Source: Oreocharis arfaki | Taxonomy: Eukaryota > Chordata > Aves > Passeriformes > Paramythiidae | Length of the DNA: 64,000 nucleotides | NCBI GenBank assembly: GCA_013398015.1 | Contig: VZRR01007862.1 | Span: forward strand, 1 to 64,000 | Direction: 5' to 3' | Part shown: positions 1-12,200 of the stretch, piece by piece | How positions within the stretch are numbered: position 1 is the first letter of the stretch | Layout: each line of letters starts with the position of its first letter | Translations under genes and position numbers: made by a program | Notes under the pieces: model-generated | What the model was told of the DNA's origin: nothing | The model's input: the letters and a program-made list of their open reading frames with translations, nothing else | Databases searched by the model: none

Positions 1-71
1 ACCCCCAGCATGCCCCACACTGCCCCACGTACCCCCCAGAGCCCCCCGTAGCGGGCCAGCCCCGCACCCAC

Positions 72-1809
72 CCTGCATGTAGACGACCAGCAGGGTGTAG
101 CAGATGGTCAGCGGGGTCCAGAAGCGCACGGCCTCGCCCGTGGAGAGGAAGTCGCGGTTGATGAGCTCCACGGCGGCCAGGTCGGCCACGGCGAAGGTGA
201 GGGCCAGGGCGTTGCGCAGCAGGCGCGGGATGCCGTGCCCCGCGGCCAGCAGCAGGATGCAGACGCCGCAGTAGCGCGCCCGGCTGTGCAGCTCGTACAG
301 GGTGCAGACGTGCCGGGCCAGGCGCCGGGCGTGCAGCGCCAGCAGCCCCGCCAGCCCCGCCGCCAGCGCCAGGTTCCAGCTCCGGTGCGGAGCCCCCTCC
401 AGCAGGAAGCTGAGGCCGCAGGACATCCCGCAGCCCAGCGAGTACTGGCACAGCAGGTAGAGCTGGCTGCTGTGGGCGCCCTGCAAAGCAGAGGGGGGTT
501 CACGGCATCATGGAATCGGTGAGGTTGGAAAAGGCCTCCAAGATCAACGAGTCCAACCGTTCCCCCAGCACTGCCGCGTTCACCACTAAACGTGTCCCCA
601 GGTGCCTCATGCAAACCCAGGATGGTAACTCCAGCACTGCCCTGGGCGGCCTGTGCCAGTGCCTGAGCACCCTTTCCATGAAGGATTTTTCCCAATATCC
701 AATCTAAACCTCTCCTGGTTCAGCTTGAAGCCATTTCCTCTCGTCCTGTCCCTTTTTCCCTGGGACCAGACCCTGACCCCCACTTCTGTCAGGGAGTTGT
801 GCAGAGCCACAAGGTCCCCCTGAGCCTCCTTTTCTCCAGGCTGAGCTCTCCCAGCTCCCTCAGATTCTCCTGGTGCTCCAGCCGCTTCCCCAGCTCTGTT
901 CCCATCTCTGGACACACTCCAGCCCCTCGTGTCCTCATCACGAAGGTCCCAGCAGTGCCAGCACCAGGGACAGACACTGCCCTGGGCCCGAGCCCACTCT
1001 GGGACCAGCCAGGGGCCATCGGCCTCTTGCCCACCTGGGCACACCTGGCTCAGGTGCAGAGGGACACATGGCCCCCTCCACACCACAGCCCCTCCATTCC
1101 CCGTGGGTGCTGAACAAATCCACGATTTCCCAGCTCCATCCACACCGTACCCCGCCGTGCCTCAGTTTCCCCCGCGCCATCTCACCTTGCCGAGGGAGAC
1201 GATGCTGGAGATGGCTCGCAGGGAGAACTCCAGCACCACGAGCGCGGCCACGCGGGAGCCCACCAGGGCCAGGACAGCGGTCAGCACCAGCACGTGCAGC
1301 GGCTCCAGCAGCGGCCGCTGCGCCGCGATCGCCTCCTTCTCCGCCTGCCTCTCCGGGTTGCTGGGGACAGCAAGGGGGGAATGCTGAGCCAGGGGGGATG
1401 TCACCCAAAATGGGGTGACAGCCTTAGTGACATCCCCCTCTGTGCTTTGCAGCAGAGGCTGCAGCCCCTGCCCTGCACCCCTGGCTGCCAAGAGCCATCC
1501 CCCAACAGCAGGTCCCAAAATCAGATCCCCAAAACCAACCTCCCCCCCAGAGGGGGCGAAGGACTGGTGCTTACTTCACGCACTGGATGTAGAGATAAAC
1601 CTTCAGGAGGCTGCAGAGCACCGAGACGGCGCAGGCACCCACCAGCCCTGCAGGGAAAGGCAGCAGTGGGTCACCGGTGTCCCCTGGGCTGTTCCCAGGC
1701 TGTCCCCGGGCCACCCTCGGGGGATCTCACCTTGCAGGAGCGCATCCAGCAGTGCCCAGCCCCACGCCAGCCCGGGCAACGCCGGGAGCCAGGACCCCAG
1801 GGAAAACAT
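72..1809 (-). CDS. TMEM82: TMEM82, transmembrane protein 82 (3' end cut off by window edge)
   Basis: Four coding exons are visible on the minus strand: 1731-1809 (start codon at 1809), 1575-1647, 1186-1360 and 72-480. All have GT-AG borders and join in one frame to give about 245 residues. The human protein is about 340 residues, so one last exon of roughly 100 residues should lie left of position 1. The start is the first ATG of an exon reading MFSLGSWLPALPGLAW, which begins a hydrophobic stretch. Exon 3 carries NPERQAEKEAI followed by GSRVAALVVLEFSLRAISS. Exon 4 is rich in Leu and Ala and contains several probable membrane helices with short Arg- and His-rich loops. The protein is a predicted multi-pass membrane protein of unknown function. 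Its place directly downstream of SLC25A34 matches the human order. Identity is by recognition of the exon 2-3 sequence plus synteny; the function is not known. Confidence 0.86.
505..990 (-). mobile_element. CR1-type LINE 3' fragment in TMEM82 intron 3
   Basis: The minus strand reads like the 3' end of an avian CR1 element. Going from about 990 down to 505, recognisable blocks are a GGAGAAAAGGAGGCTCAG block, a GACAGGACGAGAGGAAATGG block, TTTAGATTGGATATTGGG, and a degraded CCAACCTCACCGATTCCATG end. It covers most of the left half of the intron between TMEM82 exons 3 and 4. The copy is old: it has many substitutions and no intact reading frame. It is inserted in the same orientation as the host gene. 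Confidence 0.8.
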
Positions 1810-2157
1810 TTTCGATGGAGAGAAGCCACGGCACAGCCAGGCCCCGGCTCCAAGGTCCGCGGGGCGGAGACGGGGAGTGGCCCCCCCGGCTAGTAAATCA
1901 TTATTGGGGCAAGCCCGGGCAGCTGGAGCCCCGGCTGGAAATGAGCTCCAGCTGCCCCATGGAGGTGAAAATTAGGACGAGAAGAGGGATGAGATGCACA
2001 TGGAGGGGCTCAGGGACCACCAACACCTTTAACCCCTCCCACCCCGGCACTGCCATTCTCCTCTCCACCCTGAGGCATCGCAGCATTTCAGGTCCTGTCC
2101 CCCCACATCTGCACCACCCCAAAGACCCCGAAACAACGCCAAAAATAGAAAAACCTC
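1810..2157. other. Spacer between SLC25A34 3' end and TMEM82 start
   Basis: About 350 bp separate the SLC25A34 polyadenylation signal from the TMEM82 start codon. This stretch must contain the TMEM82 promoter and 5' UTR. I see no TATA box and no coding exon. Its C-rich segment is not CpG-dense, unlike the other promoters in the window. Confidence 0.5.
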
Positions 2158-2163
2158 TTTATT
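2158..2163 (-). terminator. Polyadenylation signal AATAAA of SLC25A34
   Basis: A canonical AATAAA hexamer on the minus strand lies about 50 nt past the SLC25A34 stop codon at 2211-2213. This gives a very short 3' UTR. Confidence 0.75.
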
Positions 2164-2210
2164 AACATCGGTGGTGGTGGCAGGAGTCTGTTCTACAGCC
2201 CTGGGGGCTG

Positions 2211-4251
2211 CTAGTGCTGAACCATGTTCCTGAGCTTGTCCCAAAAGAAGAGGCTGAGGACGGTGTGGGGGCCGAGGCGGAAGTAGACAGCGCCGATGCC
2301 CTTGTACAAGCCCAGCAGCCCCTCTTTGCTGGAGATTTGCAGGATACAATCCAAAAAACCTCGGTAGAGCTTGCCCTGGGGAGAGAGGAGCGAGCTGTGC
2401 ACCCCTGCCGGATGCAGTCCCGGGAAAAGCTGTGCGTCCCCTGAGCCGTGTCCGGAATGGCCTTACCGTGCCGTCGGCGTCCACCGGCTGGTTGTAGAGG
2501 CGGGTGCTGATCACGTCAAAAGGTGTCATCGTCACGGCCACGGCCACACCGCTCACCATGCCCCCTGCCAGCACCGCCGCCCAGCTGCCCTTCCTGAACC
2601 ACTGCGGGAAGCGCCGGCGTCAGCTCTTCCCAACCATAAAGGGGAGCACGGGGGGCGGGCGCCGGCCGGATCCGGCACATTCCCCGCTCACCTGGCGCTC
2701 GCAGACCCAGTCCTTGGCGGAGGTGAAGGTGGCGAGCTGCACGGCCGAGCCCACGGCCACGCGGGGCACGGCGCCCGTCACCCCCCGCCACAGCCCCACC
2801 ACCCCGTGCTGCTGGTAGATGCTCCTGAAAGCGCCGGAGATACTCTGGGGAAGAGAGGAAATTGGGGAAAATGGGAATGGTGCGTCCCCCCCGGCCAACA
2901 TTTCCCACCCCCATTGGTCGTTGGTGACACGAGGCCACAGTTGGCTTTGGAGAGCTCTCAGGGGGTCTGGATCCTCTGGATTCGGTATCACAGCCCCACG
3001 TGCCTGTCACACCCCCTCTGTTCTCACTCTGTTATTTATAGCATCGTTACGGGGCCAAGCGGCCAAACAACAGCTTTAAATTCCTGCTGACCAAAATAGC
3101 CTCGTCCCCGCTGGGTCCCGGAGCGTGCACGAACAAGGTGCCACCAAACCCTTTGTGTCCCCCAACCCCAACCCCGTCCCCACTCACCTCATGGTTGTGC
3201 TGGTGGCCCACGGCCACGGCCGACAGTGTCTGGGCTTGGAGGTGGGTCTTGACCTTGGGGGGGACAATGCCAGGTGACAAAACCGCCCCAATTGCCCTCG
3301 CTGGGACCGGCTGTGGTCCCCCCATCTTCTCGGCAGATTTTGAGGGGAAGTTTCAGCCCCTCCGACAGACGGGGGGGGGAGGACACAGCTGAGTAGCCAA
3401 GTGGTAACTCCAGACTTTGAACCCCATTTTTTTTCACCCCTCTCACCCAGGGCAAAGGGACCCTGCAAAACACTCACTGCTGGAGCTCTGCAACCTCAAA
3501 AAACCGGGGAGACCCTCTAAAACGGGAGGAGGGGAAACCCCCGCAATTTCTTTTGGGGTCGTTTCCTTACGGGGGGGTTCTCTGCTGGTTTTCTGAGGGG
3601 AATCTGAGGGAGAAAGGAGGGGGAGAGCATGCACAGAGCAGCCCTACATTTTGGGGGGGTGACGCGAAGCAGGGGAAGAGCGAATGCACCAAGCCAGTGT
3701 TCATAGGATACAGCCAAGATGCCGAAACTTTGGGAGGGGGGGTGTCCCCAAAACACCCCGCCACCCCACGGCTTTCGGGGCGGAGCAGCACTCACCAGGT
3801 ACGCGGGGCTGCCCACGATGGCTCCCACCGCCCCGGCCACGGCCCCGGCGGCCACGGTCCCGCCGGGATACCCGGTCCAGCCGGCGTCCTCGGCATGCGA
3901 ATAGCAGTAGAAGCGGACGCCGTTCATGAGCCCCTGGTAGAGCAGCCCGGCCGCCAGCCCCTTCTGCAGCCCCCGCAGCCCGTCCGCCCGGCACACGGCC
4001 ACGGCCGCCCGCAGCACCCCGCGGTAGGGCCGGGGGTACGTGCCCGGGGGCTGCAGCTCGCCCTGCAGCTGCAGCCGCGTCTTCACCACCTCCAGCGGGT
4101 TGGTGAGGAAGCAGGCCAAGCACCCGGCCGTGGCCCCCAGCACCAGGTCGATGGCCGGGGGCACCCCCGCGGCCGGAGGGCTGTTTGGGGGGGGGCACGG
4201 GAATTCCTGCGGGGGGTCGGAAGGGCAGGGGGCGAGGGCTCCCGCCGCCAT
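2211..4251 (-). CDS. SLC25A34: SLC25A34, mitochondrial carrier family member 34
   Basis: Five exons on the minus strand: 3796-4251, 3188-3253, 2692-2844, 2467-2601 and 2211-2375. All junctions are phase 0, giving 324 residues and a TAG stop. The product is a six-helix inner-membrane transporter of the SLC25 family with three homologous repeats. The three signature Px(D/E)xx(K/R) sites are visible as PLEVVKTRLQ, PAYLVKTHLQ and PFDVISTRLYNQ. The second and third depart from the consensus (Tyr for the acid, Ser for the base), which as I recall is also seen in human SLC25A34. The substrate is not established; the SLC25A34/35 group is related to the yeast oxaloacetate carrier. The chosen start at 4251 adds a Pro-rich N-terminus of about 30 residues before VPPAIDLVLGA, where the human protein essentially begins. 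The frame stays open further upstream to about 4596, so the start is less certain than the body. It lies 3' of PLEKHM2 in tandem, as in human. Confidence 0.93.
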
Positions 4252-4760
4252 CCGGCACCTGCCCGCGGGGGTGGCCCCAGGCTCCACCTCCCCGAGCAAC
4301 CGCAGGGAAAAAAAATACGGGGGGAGCGAGAGCGAGCGAGCGCCGCCTCCTGCAAACCAACCTCCCCCCCCCAATCCAGCCCCCAATTTGGGGAAGGGAT
4401 GTGGGGCAAAGGTCGGGCCTGGGGGTGCGTGTCCGGCCCCCCGAAGCCGGCGCGCCCCCGGCAGCCGCGTCCAGCCGGGCCCGGTCTCACGTGATGGTGC
4501 TGCCCCGGCGCAAATAGGGAAAAGCAGGCGGAAAAAAAAAAAAAAGGCGGGATAAAATTGAAACAGAAACGGAGAGAGGAATTTTGGGGAGCACACACAG
4601 TCCCCCCCCGCCCCAGCCAGCCTGGGGAGGAGGATGAGGACCGGCCAACTCGCTGCGCTTGTGGCCGCGGGGCAGGGGGGCTTGCGGGGGGTCTCGCCGC
4701 CTCTCCCGGTGCTTTGAAATTGGAGCTTCCCGCGGGAAAATGCAGCGGGGGGTGGGGGAT
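3780..4760 (-). promoter_or_regulatory. CpG-rich first exon and probable promoter of SLC25A34
   Basis: The first exon and the sequence upstream of it are dense in CpG and GC, with interspersed G-runs, and a run of A on the + strand (about 4531-4544) appears as T on the coding strand. CpG density drops on both sides. This marks a CpG-island promoter; the transcription start cannot be placed from sequence alone. Between 4500 and the PLEKHM2 polyadenylation signal at 5377 I see no exon. Confidence 0.5.
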
Positions 4761-5376
4761 GGCGGTGTCCCGCCCCCCGCCCTGGATTCCCGTTCTTTTA
4801 GCGCTGCGCTGGGACCCCCTGGCCCCGCTTTACCCCATGGCCGAGGCACTGCGGTGGTTACTGAGGGGGAGGACGGGTGAAGCCCCCATATCCCAAACTT
4901 GTCCCCTGCCAGTGGCTGCCTCGTCCCCAATACCCCACCCCCGCCATGCCAGGGGCTGTCCCAGTCCCGATATCCCCCCAACACCCTCGTTTTGATGTCA
5001 GAAGTCAAGGAGGGTTTATGGGGACAGTGGGTGACGCTGGGGGCTGGCTCCATGGCTGTTTCTTTCTTGTCTGGACTGGATCTCCCGGATCCAGGGGACT
5101 GGGAATATCTCCAGGATCCCGAGATAAACAAGGACAAAGCATCAAGAACTCTGTGTCCTGATGAGTAATTCCCACGAACGTGTCCCACCGCAGGGTTAAC
5201 GCTGCTGGGGTTGAGGGAGGAGCTGGGGGTGCACGTTCTCCCCTCTTTTCACACAAATATCCCCTCCGCCCTGCCCCAGAGCCATTCCACACGCTCCACA
5301 GTGACGGCAGGAGGAGGAGCAGCAGCCTCTGGTGGCAAAATCTGGCGTAGGGCCAAGGCTGAGTTACCAAGGTCTA

Positions 5377-5382
5377 TTTATT
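5377..5382 (-). terminator. Polyadenylation signal AATAAA of PLEKHM2
   Basis: A canonical AATAAA on the minus strand lies about 920 nt beyond the PLEKHM2 stop at 6298-6300. The implied 3' UTR (about 5360-6297) contains an ATT trinucleotide run at about 5491-5506 and no competing exon. Confidence 0.6.
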
Positions 5383-6297
5383 TGGGGAGGGGGGAAAGGA
5401 AGCAGATGTATGTACATATACATTCAGTCACATACGTTTCCTCCCAGAAAAAGGCCCCGTGAACGTATATTACATGAGAAGGTCTCCAGGTTATTATTAT
5501 TATTATTTAAAAGCTGGGGTTGTGCCCCAAAGTGCTCGTTGTGGAGCGCAAGTGGCGATGGGTCCTCGCTGGCCTCGGATGCAGTGAGCCGAGGAGATGG
5601 GGACGTGTTTGGTGACAGCCACGTGACAATGTCCCTCACGACACCTGAAGAACGGGGAACTCCGTCTCTTCTCCCCCCGTGCACAGGGCCAGCGTCCAAA
5701 CCACAAAGCGGCTGCTGACATCTCCTAAAAACACGTTTAAAGCCAAGTATTTGGCCCCGTTCCTTCTTCCTTAGCCTCAAATCTCCTGGACAGGCTGAGA
5801 GGGGTTCAGCGGTGTCCTGGAGGCCCCGGGCGAGCTCTCCAGGAGAAGGAGGCGGAGCGGTGCCGTCCTCGGTGATTGTATGAGCAACAAAACATGCACG
5901 GTAGCGACTGAGTGTTCCCGCCTCGCCCCTCCGCGCCCCGCCCCTGTTCGAAAATGAACAAGCCCTCAATCCTGCTCCCCACCACAACGGGGATGCTCGT
6001 CCCAGCCCACCCCGCTCCCACCCTCTCCCTCACTACTACTGGGATATTATTCTGTGAAAGGCAAATTATTTGCCCCGCGGCAGCTGGACGAGGAGGAAGG
6101 CGCAGGTGGTGAAGCGTCCGGCTGCTCCCCAAACCATGCTGGATGTCCCCGGCTCGGCGGAGAGCGCGGGGTCCACGCTGCAGGCACGGCCCTGGTGGGG
6201 ACCAAGCGATGGCAGGAGGGTTTGGGGTGCCAGCTGGCCAGATCCAGGCCCTGATCCCCAAAATGGGCCCCCGTGAGCTGTCCTCCCCCGGCCAGGG

Positions 6298-9200
6298 TTA
6301 ACACCAGGGGTCCCGCTCGGCCCGGCCCCGGCAGAGGCTGTCGCTGCGCTGCCAGGCGCTGTCAATGAGGCTCTGGGCGTCCTCGCATTTCTTCTTCACA
6401 GCAGCATCCAGAATGGCCTTGTGCTGGAGATCAACCTGAAACACGGGCATGGGGCATCAGGAAGGGAACAGACAACAGTCCCCTCTCCCCCTCACTGTAA
6501 AACCACCTCAAATCCACACAGGAAAGTCGCCTGTGTCATGAATATGGTGACAGCGGGGCTGACCCACGTTCCTCCCACTCCCCTCGCCAGCACTGGATAC
6601 TCATAGCTTGTCTTGCCAGGCTCTAAATCCCACATCCCGTTGTTATATGGACCCAGAGGAGCTCCGTGGCTCTCCTGCCCTTTGTGGGAAAGCTGGATTC
6701 ACCCTACAGGGACAAATTCGCCCCTCTGCCCTCCCTCACGCGATGAGGGTGTGAGGCAGCCCCACGCGCTCACTTGGTAGATGTTCCTCCACGCGACGTT
6801 CAGCGCTGACAGGAACCTCTCCAGTTCCGTAGTGCAACTAAAATAGAGGACCCAGGGGGGCAGGAACTCCTTGCTGTCCTGAGCAAACTCCTAAAAACCA
6901 GGAGAGAGGCTGGGTGTCAGCACGGGGTGCTCACCCAGCCCCGGGCCAGCGGGTCCCAAAGCCCTGCACCCACCAGGATACAGTACTCCTTGCCGGCCTC
7001 CGTGGAGACAGCGGTGATGTCCGTCAGCTCCGCGGTGCCCAGCGAGCGGAAGAAGCTGGTCTGACAGTCCTCGTGGCACGTGAAAGCCTTCTCGTCCGTC
7101 AGCACCAGGCAGCAGGGAACGCACGGCGTCGGGGCAACACCCTGGGGGATCACCTGTGTGGGGTGGGGAAGGGGGGGTAAAACCTGGCATGATGGAGCCC
7201 CATCTCCATGGGGTCCCCTGTGGGGAAAGCCTCCTGCATCAGGATAAAGCTGCGTGCTCCATCCTGCCAGACATTCCTGCTCCTTTCGGCAGCGCCAAAG
7301 GGGCTCTGGGCAAAGGAGGGGGTCGAAGCACCCACGCTCGGGGCCTGTCCCCAGCTCACCCCTTTGGAGACAGCCTGGCAGAAGTACTGCATCCAGTCTG
7401 CCATGTCCTCCTCGTTCTCGGCGCTCAGCTCCAGGGAGGGCCGGTCCGTCAGGATCACCTGGAAGGAGTGGGGCCGGTCGGTGGTGTTGGAGCGCCGGCA
7501 TCCCCCGCACTGCTCGCCGCTGGGAGAGAGGGGGAGGAGGGAGATGAGCGGGATGGAGGGGCCAGCACGCGCCTGGAAACAGCCTCCAAGAGCCCTCCCT
7601 GGGCAGCACCTCGCCCCTCTTCCCAGCACTCATTTCCCATCCGTGACATCCCGTGGGATTGCTCCAAGGACCATCTCCAGGCTCTGCACATTGCGAGAGA
7701 GCTGGAGCTGAGCACAGTGGGTGTCCCAGCATGGCTCCTGAAGGGATGTGTCACCCTTCAGAGGCCAAGGCCCCACCCAAGGAAGGAAATGAGCCCATTT
7801 CCAGTGACGTGCACTGGAGCCAAAGCAAACGGGCACCTGCCCGCAGGCAGGAGCAGCTGGGATTCCTACAGCATGGAGCAGGTCACGATCCAGCCCAGAA
7901 GCCCTCCCTGGACATCCCAAGTAGCTCCTGCTCCCCAGATCCCCATCGAGCCTGGGTGCTGTGCCCTACCAGCCACTTACCCCATGTTGATGGAGAGCAG
8001 AGGGGTGACGTCCGTGCGATCCGGGTACTGGTACAAGATCCCGTTGCTGCCATTTGGGAAGGTCAGAGGGGGTAACTGCAGTCAGCTCAGCACTGGTATC
8101 CCCTGCCTTTGGTCCCACAGCCACCCCTGCCCTGCCCTCCACCCATGCAGCCCCGGGGGGTCACATTCTTGCTGCTGGGCACCCACAACCGATGGCTTTA
8201 GCCACCAAACCAGTGGCTTGGCCCCTTTAGGTGCCAAGATGAGTCCTCTCCGCCACCCAAGCAGCTCCCAGGCAGCAAACTGCTCCCAGCACCTTCTCCC
8301 GAGAGCCCCATGTGACCCCAGCCCTGACCCACAGCCCCGGTGCCCACCTGAGCACCACGAAGCAGGGCTTCCAGTGCTCCTTGCCCAGGTAGGAGGTCCC
8401 TGCCTTGTAGTGCAGCATGCCGTCCTTGGTGACGGCGTTTTCCGCAGAGGAGCAGCTGTTGCTGGCGGGTCCCAGCGCCTCGTCCATGGGGTCCTCCCAG
8501 TGAACGAGGCCGTAGAAACGCACCACCACGCTGCAGGCCTGCGACAACCAGGAGGAGTCAAGGGAGTCTCCCGTGAGCCTCCGTCACCCGCAGCGACGGT
8601 GGTGACACCCAAACTCACCTCACACTTGGACTCCTGCGCCACAAACTTGGCCAGTGCCAGTTTCTCCATGGTGGCATCCGTGAGGATACTGGGATACGGG
8701 GGCTCCCGGCACCCTTTGATCATGGCTGACTTCAAGGAGACCAGGAAGAACCTGAGAGGAAGGCAGAGATTTCTGACAAGGCTGGGACAAACAGTCCCTT
8801 ATCTCCCTCATGCGCTCTGGTGCCCAAGGGGCTCCTCTCAACCGTGGGCCTCTGGTCTTCCAGACCAAAGAGTCACAAAATCAGCCTACAGAGCAAAGGT
8901 GATGGGAGGCTGCAAAGTCTGATCTCCAGACAGGAGATGGGTGACACTGGGAGGTGGACACTCATCCCAGCACAGATCCCAGTATGACCTGATGGTCACC
9001 TCCCTGAGCTGACAGCACACACAGAGACCTGGGGACATGCCTTGGAACTCAAGAGCTCATCCCTACTCATCCTGAGTGACACAAGGGACACGTGGTCTGC
9101 ATTGCCCAGAGCCCCAAGGCTCAGACTGAGGGATGGGGTGACTGTTTATCCAGGGAAGATACTTTGGTTTTATCCATGCCTGAGGCATTTCCAGCTGTCT

Positions 9201-12200
9201 GCTGGGTTCAGCCAGTGGCATCAAACCAACCCCCAAACCCCCCACTGGTGGCAGGACTGTCATGAAGGGCTGGCTCCGGAGTCTCCCACATTCCCCAAGT
9301 CCAAGAATTCCAGAGTTCCATGCTCCGGTTCCCCACTCACTCGGTGAGAGCCACGTCAGCGGTGTCGAGCAGGAACTGCTTCCTCCGGTTGGTGCACACC
9401 AGGGTCACCGTCTGCTGATCCAGCCCCACCTGTGCCACACAGGGATGGTCAGGGAAGCCAGGCACGGGATGGGGGGGCAACAGAGCAGGGATGACTGGGC
9501 TTCTGGCCCTGGGGAGAGGGTCAGTGGTCACTCCTCTGCCCATGCAAAGATGTGAGCAAGGTGGGCACTCACAGAGGTGGCGTTGGAAGGGGCATCACTT
9601 CAACTCTCCCAGTCTCAAAGGTTCACTGCCCAGAACACTCCCCATGGACACAAACACACCCCATTGTGATGCTCCTGGCACCTTCACCCCTTGGACAGGC
9701 GAGAACTGAACCCCCACTCGCCTCCGGCTGCCCCTGGCCGCCCACCCCGGCCGGGCTCACCGAGATGTAATCCAGCTCATTGTAGGACACGGCCTCCTCC
9801 ACCATGTACGGCTTCTCCGCTGCCCCTGGCACAGACACAGAGAGCCGCGTGAAGGGGGGCACAGGACCCCCTTTGCAGCAGCAGTGATGGACCTGCAAAC
9901 TGAGCCACGTCCCAGGCAGCACAGACCCACGGGACTCGTGTCCCAGGGCTCCTCGGGGAACAAGTCAATCTGAGCTCCCTACTGTGACCAGGGGACTCAA
10001 GGGAACTGGCAGTGAAGGCAGTGAGCTGTGCTGGCCTGATCCATGGACAGACCACGGATGGAGCCTCCCTCCCTGCTGCCGAGCCCAGGGGCTGTCGGGG
10101 TGAGATACCTTTCCTGATCAGGTACACGTAGCAGTCTGTCAGCAGGACGTAGATCAGCTGCAGGTTCCCTTCCATGTGCCCCGTGCTCATTCGGATCATC
10201 TGCACGGAAAGAAAAGAGCTCTCAGCCCTGGGCTGATGCAGGCACAGAGCTGGTCCTTCGATCGACGGAGATCCCTTACCCTGAACAACTGCTCCTCGTT
10301 CTCCCGAAAGACGTGGATCATCAGCAGGAGGAGATGGTTGTTATCCACCCTGTGGAGAGAGACAGCAGAGGATGGACATGGATGTGAGGCTGGGTGAGTC
10401 CAGGAAAGGCAATCCCCTTCCTTGTTGAACACATCCATGGTTTGGGCACTTGTTAGTTCCCCAAGACCTTCTCTTCCTGACCCTTTGTGCCTTCTCTTCA
10501 TCCTGGAGAATGATGGGCTTTGCCCCCAAACCAAGGACAAAGAGGAAAGGTGTCAACTTGAGCTCAAGATTGTTTGGAAGATGCTCTCCCTGCTGAGCAA
10601 CCCCATCCTCACCTGAACTCAGAGGGATGGGTCAGCTCTGAGGGGCTGCCCTGCCCTTCCTCCACCCCAGAGTCCTCAGCACTGCTCAGGGAAGGGCTGG
10701 GCTGCTCCTTCTTGGGCTCACAGAGAGCCTGGGGGTTGGTGGTTTCTGTCTGGCTTGTCTGAGGTTCATCACTCGCCCTTTCAGGCTCCTTTACTGCCCC
10801 AACTGCTTCTCCCTCTTTGCTTTCTTCTTCTTCAGGAGCCTCAGGGCTACCAGAAACATGTGGCGGTTGGCCAGGCCCTGCAGGGTCATGGTGGCCACCA
10901 CCTGGTGCAGCAGCGTTTGGACTCTCGACGGTAAATCGGTAGAAGTCCATGGGGGCTGAAATCCCCTCGCTAAAGTCGCCAGAGGACGATCCATCCGGGG
11001 TCTCCCCTGGCGTGCCGGTCCGAAAGGGCTGCCCGGGGGGCTCCAGGGCGGCGTTCCAGCCCCCGGGGTCCAGCTGCCCGTTGAGCCTGTCCATGACCTT
11101 GCTCAGGGGCTGCCCCACGCTCTCCATGGACGTGTCCTTCATCTCGGGGATGCGCAGGGCCAGCGGGCCGAGGGCAGCGCGCTCCCCGCCCTCCTCCGGC
11201 CCACGCGGGGCAGCGGGGCCCTCGTCCCTGGGCGGCTCCTCCCTGTCGCTGAGCCCGTTGACGCCGCTGTCCCCGCTGGCCTCGGGCGCTGGGGGGGCCG
11301 GGCTGTTCAGCGCCTCCTCAGGCTTCACCTTCTTCTTCTTGCCTGTCTTCTTCTTCTTGGCCAACCTGTGAGACAGAAGAACGTCACTTGCCGTGCCTGT
11401 TTAGGCTCTGAAATACGCAGGGGGCCCGATCCTTTCCCAACAACATTCCTTTGCAATTTTCCCTATTGCAGAGAAATCCTTCTGTCCAGAACATTGCTCA
11501 ACATGCAGCTGTGTAGAGCCCCCATCTCTGTGCCAGTTTTCATGAGACACAAGGTATGGACACTTTTTCCTACCTATCTCAAAAAGAGGCATCACTGCTG
11601 ACACAGCACCTTGAGCTTTCTTTCAGCTCTAAAGGGATCACAAATGGTTGTGGAGCTAAAGTGCCGTGGGAAAAATCCCTGTTTGAGATCAAGAAGCTGG
11701 GAAGGGAGGAGGTCTCTAGAGGTGGGAATGCCGTGTCCCCGCCTGCCAGAAGAGGGAGATGCAGGCTGGAGCACACTGGGATGTGCTGCAGAAGTGTTCT
11801 GGCACCCACGGCACCCAAACCACCCTTGTTTGGGAATTGAGCCCAGTGCTCCCCCTTCCCTGTGTCTGCCATGTGGGATGATGTGTAAAACCCTGCTCCT
11901 CTGCTCCTTCCCTGGGAAAACTGGGCACAAGAACAAAGCACAGCCCTGCTGGGTGGGGTTGGGGTGTCCCCATCACTGCGTGTGAGCAGACAGAGCCTTG
12001 AGCTTGTCTGGATTGAGGGCTCCAAGGGATCCCTGGGGATCTCCTCTGCAGGAGTCAAACGCCCAAACACCGGCCAGGAGCTCTGCGGAGGCACCTCCTG
12101 TGACAGGTTTGGCCACAGCTCATTGACAAACAGGAGGAGGGACGGGATGGGAGAGAGGATCCAAGCCCCAGAGCTGCTGCAAAGCTGCCACCAGCTGGAG

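Noticed and set aside
3517..4596. 359-codon minus-strand frame as a single-exon gene
   Set aside because: It is SLC25A34 exon 1 read through its donor at 3795 into the intron, plus upstream 5' UTR.
7156..8922. 588-codon open frame on the + strand
   Set aside because: It is the antisense shadow of four PLEKHM2 exons (PH region) and their introns. No family resemblance, and the minus strand carries conserved spliced exons.
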